This document shows positions 11,491 through 23,339 of a stretch of DNA of 64,000 bases, piece after piece. Numbering within the stretch: the first letter of the stretch is position 1; every line of letters starts with the position of its first letter. This DNA is from Sinonovacula constricta (taxonomy: Eukaryota > Mollusca > Bivalvia > Cardiida > Solecurtidae), in assembly GCA_007844125.1 (NCBI GenBank), contig CM017557.1, positions 64,705,174 through 64,769,173 on the forward strand, read 5' to 3'. A program made the position numbers and the translations under genes. The notes beneath the pieces are model-generated. The model was not told where the DNA came from. It saw only the letters and a list, made by a program, of their open reading frames with translations, and made no database searches.

Positions 11491-11590
11491 TGACCAATTA
11501 TTTGGTCAATATTCGTCTGGTCACTGACCAATTAACCATCTTTGTTCATTATACCCATTTTTACCAATTTTAAGTTGGTCACTTGGTCAA
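11491..11590. promoter_or_regulatory. cluster of TTGGTCA/TGACCAA motifs
   Basis: Within 100 bp, at least six copies of TGGTCA or its reverse TGACCA occur: TGACCAAT at 11491, TTTGGTCAAT at 11501, the palindrome TGGTCACTGACCA at 11518-11530, TTGGTCA at 11575 and TTGGTCA at 11583, with ACCAAT at 11563. The motif holds a CCAAT box and also resembles a nuclear-receptor half-site (TGACC). The cluster ends about 15 bp before a TATA box, which favours a regulatory role. Which factor binds, if any, is unknown. Confidence 0.4.
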
Positions 11591-11604
11591 CTTCTACTAA
11601 AAAG

Positions 11605-11686
11605 TATAAAAGGCATTTTTTTCTGAGTAAAAAGGGACTTCTGGTTCAGCTTTCAAAGCAGACGGCCGTTCACTATGAATGCAAAC
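11605..11686 (+). promoter_or_regulatory. candidate core promoter and first exon
   Basis: A consensus TATAAAAGG begins at 11605. Transcription would be expected near 11635. An ATG follows at 11675, and four codons later (Met-Asn-Ala-Asn) the sequence reads AAC|GTAAGC at 11687, a good splice donor. This is the layout of a TATA promoter with a short 5' UTR and a first exon ending just after the start codon. No second exon could be identified downstream, so the gene product is unknown. Chance occurrence is possible in AT-rich DNA. Confidence 0.35.
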
Positions 11687-11699
11687 GTAAGCGCAGTAG

Positions 11700-12900
11700 C
11701 AATTATATGACTGTATGATGTTTATAAGTGGTCGGCACTAAGTAAATACGTAAACTGAATTGAAAACATTTTTATTTAATTAAATTCTTTTCCAATGACT
11801 TTACATACATTTTGCCTGCCTTGTTTTATATAATTCTATACATTTTGAAGAGTTAGATCAAAATTGCTGAACTGTACTCAATTTATTACCGATATTAAGT
11901 CATTCAGACATGGTTTACAAAACGAGACTCATAACGCACACTAATAACTGCACTTATCAATGGAGATTATAAGACTGACGATTCCGTTGTGTATAAGCGC
12001 AATTCTTTATTCATTGGATCGGTGTTATATTGAATTATAAGAGCTTGGCTACCTTTTAATATATATGAGAAAAGTCTACGTTTAAATGGTTTGTGATTGA
12101 TATATTGTATTGGCAAGACATTGAACTTTTGTATTCTTTGAAAACTGTTGTTAACATTAATGATTGATCAAAAATGTAATAATTAAACATTATTTAGTTG
12201 AATTTTGTGTTGTTGGACTATTTACATCCAAGTAAACATTGTAAATTTAGAGCAGTAACAATATACGCTAGGGCGTAATATTATTGTATATGAACTATAT
12301 AAGTTCCAAATCAAACGATTGTTAACAAACGTATTAAAATGTACTTCGATATCCGGAATGAAGTTTAATTTTAAATGTGTTTTACGGATACGATCACTAG
12401 TTTCTTATGTCTGTTTGCACTGTATAGGTCTTGAATAAAACAAGCGTCTAGTAAAAGCCGGTGTTATCACGTTCATATAAACAACATTTTTGATATCAGT
12501 AGCCATGATGAAAATAATTAATTAAAATTAATGTATGTATGTGAGTGTAATAGTTGACAATAATAAAATACACCGGACTACACCCACTGTCTTACTCTTA
12601 TAAGCAGTTTTTCAGAGGACTTGTATGGCCTAGTTTGCAGTCATACATTTATTTGCAGTTAGTCAAATTATTTAAACAAAGTTCAACAGTAGCAGGTAAT
12701 GCGGGTAACTTAATTAAGTTACTTAAAATATCTATACAACTATACGACATTTGGTTCTTTGTTTCGTTTTCAAAGCATTGTACGCAACCTACTTGGTTTC
12801 TGTCTAAATATCAATATAGTGTTCAGATTAAATAAATACAGTTTTCATATTTATTATTGGTTTTATCTTATCGCGATCCTCTTGCAAAATCTTAAATGTT
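11700..12900. other. AT-rich stretch, possible first intron
   Basis: Nothing recognisable. If the candidate first exon at 11.67 kb is real, this would be its first intron. The 93-codon open stretch at 12554-12835 begins with a non-ATG codon and has no family resemblance. Confidence 0.4.
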
Positions 12901-12907
12901 AAATAAT

Positions 12908-13620
12908 AAGATTATATAGTCCTATTAGCATTGCAACACATACCAAAAAGCCACAGGTCAATTGTATTCACATGTAAGGCAAATATAAATGCAAGAACAA
13001 ATCTGTGATGAGTCGTCAAACAAAAATATACAACCCAACAGTTACCGCCTTGAAACGGTCAGTCGGCAATATGGTCCAACTATGGTGCTTAAACCGTTTT
13101 TACAAAGCTCTTACCTCGCACTTCCTGATGGGTCTATGGGTTTCGCAAACGCAAACATTCAAAAGAAAGGCGATGACGTTTTCTTTGATAAGTTATGACG
13201 AAAGTAGTGACGTCATTAAAAATATATAATCACATAGTGTTTAGAAGAGAGGGTATTTCTCTCGATTAGAAAATCTAAACAAAAATCATTGTTTGTAAAT
13301 AAAATTAGCATTTTAATTTAAATAAAATGTCTAGAGAAGAGTAAATGGTTGTAGCATCCTGTTCGTGTGAAGATGGAATTGAGAAACCAAATGTCCATCA
13401 AAGGAAATACACGTAACAATCTTTATAGGATGAATTAAATGGCAACATAGGTTACATGCACGGGAAGATTTTTTACGACTGCCACACTGTACAAGTAGCA
13501 TTGTTGTGATCATTTATAAGAATATATGAGCATTGCAACATATACCAAAATTAGAAATGGCGCGGAATGTAAGCCAAATGTAAACGTATAAACAAATCTG
13601 TGGTGGGTCGTTTAGCAAGA
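12908..13620 (+). repeat. repeat B, long unit followed by a second head
   Basis: The head 'TAGTCCTATTAGCATTGCAA' starts near 12918. The core 'CAGTTACCGCCTTGAAACGG' lies at about 13040. A long tail then runs through 'GACGAAAGTAGTGACGTCAT' (about 13196) and 'TAGCATCCTGTTCGTG' (about 13352) to 'TTTTTTACGACTGCCACACT' (about 13469). At about 13520 the head restarts ('AAGAATATATGAGCATTGCA') and runs on to about 13620. The whole arrangement recurs at 61529-62230. The restart of the head shows a tandem-monomer structure. Confidence 0.88.
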
Positions 13621-13712
13621 AAGAGAAACCCAACACATATACTTACAGAGCAATTTATATGGCATGTTAGCAAAGAAATATCATATTCATAAAAACTTTA
13701 GCAGCTATTTAC

Positions 13713-13980
13713 CTGAGCCTCCTGAACCACTGATAAACTATATGAATCCGGTATGCACATTCCCTCTCGATCCGCCGAAAGCCTACCTGCTGCAAACATA
13801 GCATGCCGCCTATAATCTGCGTACATTTCCTTCTGAGCGGGGAGGATAAACAAAATAAACGAGCAAATATTTCCATCTGAACTACCGGAAGTCAGGGCAC
13901 ATTTTATCTCCTGGACCGTCGATACCATCTTTAACATCATCTCCATCTCTGTATTTGATATAGGTTCATAACTTGACACT
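13713..13980 (-). CDS. possible internal coding exon, function unknown
   Basis: On the minus strand an acceptor-like CGTAG ends at 13981, and a 268-bp open segment runs to CAG|GTAAAT, a strong donor, with the last exon base at 13713. It encodes about 89 residues without a stop, among them 'EPISNTEMEMMLKMVSTVQE' and 'QKEMYADYRRHAMFAAGRLS'. The composition is protein-like, and the pyrimidine content upstream (CTTTTTCATTTACACTTTTTC) fits an intron end. I do not recognise a family. It lies between repeats and no partner exon was found. A transposon-derived fragment is an alternative. Confidence 0.33.
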
Positions 13981-13989
13981 CTACGAGTA

Positions 13990-15165
13990 TATCATTTTCA
14001 TTTAGAAAAAGTGTAAATGAAAAAGAGGTATAAGTCAACAGTTGTTTTGTTTAGAAATTTGCAACTACCTACGTTCAGTCGTTGTTTGGTTATGTTTAAT
14101 GTATACAATTGCAAGGCCAAGAAGTCGTGTTTAACATGTCAAGGTTGCAGTATAACTACACTGCTACAACTATTACCGAACATAGAAATGTTATTATCCG
14201 AAAGTTGTCCCTACGTTAACTCCTTGAAGCTTTTAATCTTTTAATCAGGATTTTTTAAACATTCGCTAAAACCGATATAACAAAAGAATTAAAGTAATGG
14301 AAGTTTCTGATTAAAAACGGGGTTAGTTCTGCCGATCGCAGTAAATAGTAATTTGTTAAGCGATCCAGGGACTATGTTTAGTGTTAGCGACGGCAAACGC
14401 TAATTTAAAAATCGTAATTCAAAGACCTTCATTAGTTAATTGTTTGAATGCTTTTTATAGCCACATGTAGTATCATGTATTTTAAAGGTTAACGACGGAC
14501 AGTCACTATACTACTTTTTACTGTTTACGCTTATCTTAAAACAAAACATAGTTTACATAAATTAATGGTTAAATAGAAGTAAGGACTATTTAGCTGGTAT
14601 ACATAGTGTGAGATGCATTAAAAATAATAATAAACCGAGTCTTTAACTACTGTATGATTTTCCCTGACTCGTGTGTCTCAGCACATCAAACACTTACGCA
14701 CGCACTTTTAATGTTTTAAGGCGCATGGTAAAATATAATGACAATATTTTACACCTTTAAACAATATAGTCTAATCTTGTCTAATGAAACTTCAAATCAT
14801 CTTTTAAAAATGATATCCTTACATTGTTAGACTTATATCGATAAATATTTCCATTAAGAATCTTTAGTATCGTTCGAATAAATGTTTAGTATTTTGTATG
14901 TGGAGCTTCTTTTTGAGATTGTATTTTTGGCAGATTGCAAAAGTCTAGAGAAAGTGCCTGAAAGTGCAAACCACATATCCAGATTTGATAACAGAATAAC
15001 GAAATAATAATAATAAATAAACAATCAGGTATTTATTAGGGACAAAAAGAGCAAGTACCATGACCAAACTTTATAGGTTTTTAGGGGGTCTTTTTAAATG
15101 ATTTGGTTGAAAGCGCCCTTAAACATGACCATAAGAGCAATTAAATTAGGTAAATAAAACAATGG
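13990..15165. other. AT-rich spacer, nothing recognised
   Basis: No domain or repeat that I can name. If the exon candidate at 13713-13980 is real, this would be intron sequence upstream of it. Confidence 0.4.
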
Positions 15166-15169
15166 CCTA

Positions 15170-15365
15170 TAAGAATTACAGCACATTTTAGATACCGTTA
15201 GACAAAGGAAATAATGGTAAATGTAAAAGCGACAAAACACAAAGACAAAATAAACTATAAGGAAAAACTAGCAGTTACCGCATTGAAATAGTCATTCAGC
15301 AAAAGGACCCTTCATGGGTGCTTAAACCGCGTGTTTTGCAAAACTGGAGGTTCTTAATTTCCAGG
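15170..15365 (+). repeat. repeat A, internal fragment
   Basis: From 'GACAAAGGAAATAATGGTAA' through 'CAGTTACCGCATTGAAATAG' and 'GGGTGCTTAAACC' to about 15363. It matches the second half of the repeat A head and the conserved core, with more divergence than the other copies. The start and tail are missing. Confidence 0.7.
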
Positions 15366-15684
15366 TTTTTGCATTAAGTATTTGAACTTTAATAGATTAC
15401 AATAGATGTATTTGTAGTACAATTACAACGCAATGAAGGACGATAATGTGAAAGCTTTAATTCAGGATTGGTTTTCGTTATCATCACCGCCAAACTGAGA
15501 ATTTAGTGCTCCAGATATTGACACTAAAAAGTTGAAGCACTATTCGATTAAAAGTAGAGATAAAACGTACGACAAAGGAAGTGTAAGAGCGTATCGTCAT
15601 TGAAAGCATTTAAAGTACTTCGAAAACGGTTTTGTGCAGCGTTTGACACACATAAAGACATTTCTAAATGAAACGAATTTGTAC

Positions 15685-15870
15685 GTCCATAATGCCGACT
15701 GACCGTTCCAAGGCGGTAACTGTCGGGTTTGCTCTTTTCCTTAAATGACTCATCACAAATTTGTTCTTACTTTTCGCTTGGCTTGCATGTGAAATACCTT
15801 TGTACTGTGCCTTTTCGGAGTTTGGTATATGTTGCAATACTCATAGGACTTTGTCATATATTCTTTTTTT
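15685..15870 (-). repeat. repeat B, 3'-truncated copy
   Basis: Read on the minus strand it begins with the B head (complement of 'CATAGGACTTTGTCATATAT', about 15842-15861). It runs into the core and stops abruptly just after the 'GGTCAGTCGGCA' motif near 15691. Other minus copies at 47087 and 53964 also keep the head and lose the 3' part at different points. Confidence 0.85.
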
Positions 15871-16199
15871 TTATCCATGCATAAGTTCCCGCCTCATACC
15901 ATGGAAATGCCTGCCAGAACTACTTAGCTCTCGGACGCTGTCAAACCAGTTCGAGGATCTTGTGCATGTGTTGCAGGGTAAATCATTATCATTATTATGT
16001 TTATATTTAATTCGATTCTTTTTTTTATATTATTGCTATAAACATTTCTTTACCTGGAATAAAAACCTGCATATCATTTCTTTATTTTAAGGTATAAAAG
16101 TGTATATAGACCCCCAACACTGTAGGAATCAAACTATTCATTTAAGCAACTACTTTTGGGCTATATATTTCTATATTTTGAACTTTAATATTACCATGG

Positions 16200-16880
16200 T
16201 GACAGTGGGCTGATGCTTCGCATCTGTACAGGAAATGAACGACCCCGACATCCACGAGTTTCCTGCTGCCTTGCAGGTCGGCCTTGACTGGTCAAAGGCT
16301 ATGGGAGTAGACCCAGATAGAAATCCGTTACGAAGACCCGTAGACAGTTGGCTGATCTTTGCGATGCCTTCTAGCACTTCCTGCAGCTGCGCTCGGCGCC
16401 TGCCGATAGGAGGACCCTCGCACTGAGCGCTCTAGGATCTCCATACTACCCGCCCTGGCCTGCACCTAGAGAGGTCGCTCCAGTTTCGCTGTCTCAGCGT
16501 AGACTCAATACGGGGAACAGCAGACACAAAGGATAAGACTAGGCTCGTTTGGCGTAGAACCGAGCGCTAGGGATTGCTCTCGGCGATGGGAGGAGTCCTC
16601 TGATTCCAATGAGGAGTTACCGCCCACCAAGCCCCCGGGCAATAAGGTACTACCTCGCCACAACTTGCATGCATCATCGCGTAGTATGTAACTCTTATGT
16701 ATTGATGTTAGGAGAGGTGAAGCAGTCATATTGCCGCAGTCCTGTTGTAGTAGAAGATTTCAATGCAAAAGGCCTCAATTAACTGCCAGACAAGCCTACT
16801 GGCACTGACCGAATGTGCTCATGGAATGTACCATCCAAACAGTATGTAGAGCCTGACAAATCCGGTATATTACACCCATG
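16200..16880 (+). pseudogene. GC-rich coding relic, origin unknown
   Basis: This block is markedly richer in G and C than its surroundings and reads like decayed coding DNA on the plus strand. One frame from 16235 gives 'MNDPDIHEFPAALQVGLDWS' and 'PDRNPLRRPVDSWL'. After a stop the same frame gives 'LGSPYYPPWPAPREVAPVSL'. Another frame gives 'WEESSDSNEELPPTKPPGNK'. Proline- and acidic-rich stretches in shifting frames suggest a former gag-like or ORF1 protein of a retroelement, but no diagnostic motif is seen. A TATA-like 'GGTATAAAAG' lies upstream at 16091. A decayed host exon is the alternative. Confidence 0.4.
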
Positions 16881-16889
16881 GTCAGATCG

Positions 16890-17590
16890 GAATCCTCGGG
16901 ATCAAAAAGTTTGATTTTTGTTTTGTTTTGTACACATCAAAAACTTCCTTGTATATAGAGTACTTTTTAAACACGAGTTATGGCATGAGTGCAGATAAAT
17001 ACTCATGAAATTCTAGGTAAATGAATTTATAATGAAGTACAATGAGAATAGTATGTCTTCTTTTTATTGTCTGAGTATTAATCCGAGCAAAGCTTGAAAT
17101 GATATGATAGTGCAAACATTTAACATTGTATAATCATTTTGTTATGTGTTGTTCAGTGTTTTCAATCCCGCTTTGTTTTATGAAATTGTCATGATAGTTA
17201 TTGAAAAGTTTTTGTCAAAGTCAGAATAAATTATGTTGTCATCTTACATTTGTTGTCTTATTCATTAAGTTTCTTTTAAGCGAAGGTACAAACTTTTGAA
17301 AACCCAAATCAATGAAATCAATGGATTTATTCAATTTATAAAGTAGTTTTAAATTGATTTTTAGAATTGTATATTAAGTATTAAACATAAGTAGCATAAA
17401 ATGTATTCTTTTATTTCGTCACTTATAAAACATTATCAACAAAAATGATACCACTGTACACTTGTATAACACTTTCATTTACTAAGATTTTGTCTTATTT
17501 CAAAAACTATTTAATTCAGTTTTACTGCAAACAAAAACTTCAGAAAAAACCTTGACGTCGAGCGACGCCGATGACGTCACTTAACTTGCA
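16890..17590. other. AT-rich spacer, nothing recognised
   Basis: No coding similarity. The GC content drops sharply after about 16880. Confidence 0.45.
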
Positions 17591-18560
17591 TTGTTTATTC
17601 AAAATGGTGGCTTCTTGTCAGAAGGCTGTAGAAGCTGTATTGCTAAATGCGTAAACGATATTCAAATGATGACAAAATGTTGAAACTGCAAGTATTGAGA
17701 CTAGTAAAGAGATTTCAACAGACTGGATCAGTTTAAGACGGCGGACCTTAAAACAATGGTAGGCTACGGACAAACAAAAGTGCGGAAAATATTACCGATT
17801 TGGAGAAAAGTATTAAACAAACACCACAGAGATCAGTAAGGTGATGTTACAAATAAATCTTGTTATGGAAGTGTGCATAAAATATTGCATTTTGAACTTA
17901 ATAAGTATCCGTATACATTTAAGTTATGTAGCATTTGAAAGAAAGTTATGCCGGGGTATTGTTAGTGTGTAGTTTTCTGATGAGTCACATTTCCATTTAA
18001 ATGGGTCAGTTAAAAGCCAGAATTGCGGAGTGTGGGCAAGTGAGAAACCACTTTCATTTGGAAACTCCACTTTATGATGAAAATGTGACTGCGTGGGCAG
18101 CATTAAGCTCCACTGGTGTTTTCGGCCGATTTTTCTTTTAAAGTGGAAGTAGTGTTCAAATGGTAAATAGTGACCAATACATTTACATACTGAAATGTTA
18201 ACTCCTGCTTTACACGGAAGAGACATTGACATTGACCACATTTGGTTACAGCAGGATGGGGCAACTATCCATACTGCCATACATGTTTTAGATTCAACAC
18301 TCGTGGTCCATTCATTTCGTTTAAGACAGACCAAATCTGGCAAGCTCACTCACAGGATCCTTGCAAGTATCTGCATCAAAAGAATTGTGAAATCTTATCT
18401 GTAGTCACTTTTGAGTCTGTCTGCACGTAAATCTCTGATATTGGCCGTGCACAAAACTCTCTGAACACATGGTTCACTTTCAGTCTGGATGCTGGCTGAT
18501 GTTGCTAAAACATAATGCACTTCAGGTCATCCGGTTTTGACGTATGAATGGTCTTGAATG
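17590..18560 (+). pseudogene. IS630/Tc/mariner-type DDE transposase pseudogene
   Basis: Plus-strand fragments in three frames line up as one transposase. The N-terminal DNA-binding part includes 'VLRLVKRFQQTGSV' near 17690 and 'RTNKSAENITDLEKSIKQTP' near 17770. The first catalytic region is 'SDESHFHLNGSV' near 17980 in part. It is followed by 'VTAWAALSSTGVFGRFFF' near 18090. The block 'PALHGRDIDIDHIWLQQDGA' near 18215 holds the second catalytic Asp (QQDGAT). The third acidic residue was not found and the C-terminus is decayed. The enzyme would cut at terminal inverted repeats and insert at TA. Many stops and frame changes show this copy is old. It is a different family from the Tc1 relic at 20.3 kb. 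Confidence 0.78.
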
Positions 18561-18599
18561 TCGGAGACCTGACACAGACAAAAATATAGGTTGCGTGTT

Positions 18600-20330
18600 A
18601 AACCATTTAATCGTAAACTTACATTTCTGGTACCACCGCATAGCCATACAATATGACTGCACAGAAATAGAATAACTTTCGTTTACCATTTGTTTTGAAT
18701 TTAATTTGCATTGAAATGAATTTGTCAGATTGCAGGCGGATTTACTTTGTTTTTAAAAAAAATAAACACTTTTCACCAACAGGTGACAAATCCATGGTTC
18801 CTTCCCTATATTAACTCCCTTCTCTTAAAATTACAAAATTTAACAGTTAAAAGAAGAGAAGCTTAGCTAGTTGCAACAGGAATATAGTTCCTGAAATTAG
18901 CATGAACATATTTTGAAACATACCTCGCAGGAGTCAGACAGTAAGCAACTATTTATCCTCAGGCGGTGGTTAACTTTTGGGTAATTTATTTCAAACGATT
19001 AATAAATGTATACTGGACTGCGAGCCACAAACTGCACAGGCATAATATACATCTTCCTTCGTGAGTTTCGCATCTGTCAGATGACTAGACAAAAGTATAA
19101 TTTCTGTCTCTTTCTTTTGATTGCCGTCACGAGTAGTGTTTGCGTCCAATGGGCATATCTAAAAGCGAGCTGGACAATTTTCGTGATGACATGAATTGCA
19201 GCTCTTCGTGGCTGTTCATTTAATTCTCAATGACTCGATACAAAAAAATACATTGTCAGCAAAACCAGTCATAAAATTTTGTGATTCTACTTAATTGCCT
19301 AGTTATTATAGACACAAGTAAGGACAAAGATAAAACTATTCCATTTTAAAAGAAGAAATTGGAAATAATAATAATTATTATTTACCAGATGTAAATTTCA
19401 ATCATATAATTTTTTAATTGTAAAAGTCAATAATTATGGTTAGCCAGGAGTTAATAAACTACACCAAAGATTCTTCTAAAGATCAAGTAACACTTATTGA
19501 ACTGGTTTGCGTTCATTCTCGTTTATTACCGATTAAGCTACTTTTAATAAGAACTGAGAATGTATATTTAGTTTCAACGAGAATGGAAAAAATAGCGAAA
19601 ATTGTATTTGCCTTGGCATGTTATGTTGAGCAGTTACAATTTGTAACAGATTTAAATCAATCCTACGTAATTACAATGCTTTAAACACTGACACAAATAC
19701 ACGTTTTATGAATTTAAATTTACGACAATTACACAAACCAAAATAGCAATCGGGTCGTGGGGAAAGAAACCAACTGTTACGAATAGACGTCGAATAATGA
19801 TAATTGTATGAAATTAACGGCAATATGATAGGATTTGGCAGACAATATCTGGTCATGACCGTATTTTATTGGGTTCTTGTTGCACAAGAACACAACTGAA
19901 AAATTTCCAGAAAAAAAGCGTGAAAAGGCATAGTAATTTCGACTGTATACTAGAAGAGCATATACTGTCAGGCGCAAAATTGCCTAGATCAACAACCTCA
20001 TCATGGACTTAAATATTATTGTAACGAAAGGAACTATTAGGACATTAAACCGTGTACTTTTCTAACTCCACATTTTAAAATGTTAATAATTTCTTAGTTA
20101 ATCAGACTACATTAAAAATTTGATAAATATTACTTAAGTATATACGTAACATATTTCAGGTAAAAAAATGTTTTTTACAGCAGGTAGTTTGCTAGTTCCT
20201 TGATGCACGTGCATTTCATGATTTTTGCATGTCATTTGTTACCTAACAAATAATGAACATTCAAAACAACACAACTTTGATCTGTGGGTCCAAACACATT
20301 GGAAAAACAACTTTATACCATGCCTGAATC
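18600..20330. other. AT-rich spacer, nothing recognised
   Basis: Short open frames on both strands lack family resemblance or splice signals. Confidence 0.45.
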
Positions 20331-20339
20331 GATAATAAT

Positions 20340-21610
20340 AGTCAGAATGTCATTTGGAAGATAGAGGGCGTGCCGTTGGTATGGTCCAGCATTGGTCGTC
20401 GATACGACAAGTAAGTTAAACGTAATTCAGTTATTTATCTACCCTAAATTATTCAATATTTGTTTTATATCTTCAACATACCACATTTGAAATTTCACTG
20501 ACAGCTAACAAGCATCGACAAGTTGGTAAGTTTTTGTTTTGTTATAAATTCCAGGTTGCAGGACTGTTTAGACAAGACCCTAAGACCATTGGTAACTTGA
20601 TACAGCGACCGCATGTTACGCTCCGGTGTAACGACGGTCAAGCAAAATGCTACCGACGTAGAGGGGAACGCTTTGATGCCGTAAACGTCATTCAACGTGA
20701 CAGACAGGTTCTGTTATGCTTTGGGAAGGTATTTCACTCTATACCAAAACACAAGCAGTAGTTATTGATGTAAGACTGAATGCTCTTCGGTATCAAGAGG
20801 AAACTCTTGCACCGGTGGCTATTCCACACATTCGACAGAACAGAGGCATGCAGTTAATGCAGGATGGTGAGACAAACAATACAGCTGCAGGCACCATGTG
20901 TCTACTTGCCGACAACAATGTTAGAGTTTTACCTTGGTGTTCAAAATCACAAAAATTAAACCCTACTGAGCACATCTGGGCGAACTTGATAAAAGAGTGC
21001 GGCGACGTCATCCTCATCCACGCAATCTTTAAGAACTAAGGATGCGCTTGACGATAGGTAAATAAGAAAAGGTCCTATCAAAATTTCCACAGATATTTAA
21101 ATTTTATCTACCAGTAGACAAAGGCAAACAAGGTAAATGTAAGTGTGACAAAAACACAGAGAAGAGACAACACACATATAAAGGAAAACCATCAGTTACC
21201 TCCTTGGAACGGTCAGTCGGCAAAAGTGCTAACTGGGGTACTTTAACCTGATTTGTGGAGCGCTCCAACCTCGCACTTCCTGAAGGTATTTCTATCAAAC
21301 AAACAGTGTAAATAACAATATCCTGTCAAAGAGAAACAACTAACTGTAAGCACATGCATTGAGAGTTAAAACAGATACAATTAACTTATATACATACATA
21401 ATATATAGTAATAAAATAACTATCAACATAAGTACAGTATGTACAGAAGATAAAAGCCTCGGCAACGTAAAAAAAGACTTGGGATGATATTCTAAAGGCC
21501 TATATTCGGAATTACATCCTTTCTATGCGTCAGAGATGTGTGGCTGTGATAATGGCAGAGAGTGGACAAACACGTTATTAAAATGCGAAATCGCCATCAT
21601 GATGCGGAGA
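20340..21610 (+). pseudogene. Tc1-like transposase pseudogene, split by repeat A
   Basis: Plus-strand pieces match the Tc1 order. There is a weak N-terminal region near 20350-20400. 'DGQAKCYRRRGERFDAVNVI' follows near 20632. 'MLWEGISLYTKT' near 20716 is the usual VWGGIS block. 'NRGMQLMQDG' near 20845 carries the second catalytic Asp. 'NNVRVLPWCSKSQKLNPTEH' near 20918 carries the Glu of a DD34E triad. The C-terminus 'LSMRQRCVAVIMAESGQTRY' reappears at about 21520, beyond a repeat A copy at 21060-21470. The first Asp region is not intact, and frame changes occur near 20712 and 21030. The enzyme class moves DNA by cut and paste into TA sites. No terminal inverted repeats were identified. Confidence 0.85.
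21060..21470 (+). repeat. repeat A, full monomer inserted in the Tc1 gene
   Basis: The copy runs from 'AAATAAGAAAAGGTCCTATC' through the core 'GGAACGGTCAGTCGGCAAAA' (about 21208) to 'GATAAAAGCCTCGGCAACGT' (about 21450). Both flanks are Tc1 coding sequence, so the ends mark the borders of a mobile unit of about 410 bp. Flanks 'CTTGACGATA' and 'CTTGGGATGATA' resemble a diverged target duplication. This is not certain. Confidence 0.88.
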
Positions 21611-21649
21611 CGTTTAATGCATTGACAATTCCAGAACTAGATTTAACTT

Positions 21650-22870
21650 GAAATTATTGTGCTGTAAATTTATTTATTAAATACTGCGTTTAACTTCTAT
21701 AATGTTTTTCTGTTGATATTTCGATATGTTATGGGAAATATCTCCAGAAAAATTGGCATGGTGCTGGAAAAAGTGTAAAGTATATTTACAATAACTTGAT
21801 TTGTCATTTCTATGTTTGGCTCAAACTTTAATCCTGCGTTTAAAGCTGGGATAAAACCAATTAAGCAAAAATCATGTTATAACTTATAATATTATGAGTA
21901 TGTGTGTTTTGGGTGTTTGACTTTAAAGAATACTACGTCTAAATGCCGCAGTACGTTGTTACATAAAGAAACTATTTATTGTAAATTCTAAAAGCTCATC
22001 CAAATTGACATACAGGAAATAAATAACAGAATAATAATATGTATTAGGGAAAGAAACAATTGCACAGAAGCATATTAATGATGTATAACCCATAAAAATG
22101 CAGTAAAATACACAGCCTTTAAGTAAAAGTGTCTTATAACAGATATTTATGAAAACAGACAGCCATAACACGAATACAGTTTTGTCCAATACCATACCCT
22201 TTTACAAAACAAATAAGATTCAGTTATTCATTGTCACGCAATACGTAGGGGTTGCATTCATAATATATTTATATTATTTTGAAACATTACTTATTTATTT
22301 AAAATTCTCTTTAACAAAAAAATAAAGTATTTTAAATAAAGGTTTGTTTCATTTATTAGTGAATCCATAGACAAACCATCACTCAAAACTAACCTTAGTA
22401 GTGAAGATTCTACCAAAGATAAGACTGGTATTTGTGACTGCCCCATAAAGGCGTAAAATGGCACCTGCACGAGTGAACGGGTTAACGACATAGTCAAGTG
22501 CATGTCATTTTACACAAACAAATTGCACGCGTCAAAAAGGCACAACATTCTTGACTGTCCATTCTGCAAGTAACTGTTTAATTGGAACTCCAAGGGAAAT
22601 TCCGCCCTCTGGACTATTACCTCTTGCAATTTCCTGGTTCAATACTGTTCAAAATTGAATTGTATCTAAGTGTATTGCAAGGCGTATATGATATAAATCG
22701 AACGTCTATTCATCAATTAAAAATTCCTATTGTGATACATATGCCGCTGTTTATGTTAAAAACTATTGACACAGCAGTAATATTTTTGTTTAGGTGATGT
22801 CTTATGCATCTACATGTTATTATCGCGCGGTTTTCATCCTAAAAAGATTCGCGAATTTTTCGTTTTTGTT
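21650..22870. other. AT-rich spacer, nothing recognised
   Basis: No domains. Short open frames have biased, intergenic-like composition. Confidence 0.45.
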
Positions 22871-22879
22871 AATATACCT

Positions 22880-22940
<61 letters not shown>

Positions 22941-22970
22941 GCAATAACAATAATAACAAAATAATAATAA
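22880..22970. repeat. (TAA)n microsatellite
   Basis: About 20 uninterrupted TAA/ATA triplets are followed by a degraded part with GCAATAACAATAATAAC. It gives a false poly-Asn frame on the plus strand. Confidence 0.95.
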
Positions 22971-23339
22971 AACTTGGACAAGTTCCGTCCAATATCCTAA
23001 AAATCTCTTTCATAAAACCGGCCAAATTACTACATAGGAAGAGGAATTAAAGACAAAAAAAAAGAGAAGTTCACATGAGGTTTGTCACGGAGTTCACGAA
23101 ATTCAGATCGTAAAATCAAAGGATCTGTGTTCGAATTTTTATTTTTACAGAGTTCTAAATTCACATCAAGGGGATGGAGTTGTCATGGTTGATGTGCAAT
23201 TGTGGCGTTTTCAGAAATGCTCTCGAGTATTATACCTGATGTGTTTATGCTATCTTTAAGCCTTTAGTTAAGAGGTCGGATGGCTTTAGGTGAGCGATCA
23301 TAAAGCTCTTCATGTCAAGGGTTGAAAAGACAATTACAC

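Noticed and set aside
17924..18349. 141-codon minus-strand frame
   Set aside because: It is antisense to the plus-strand transposase relic, which has clear family motifs.
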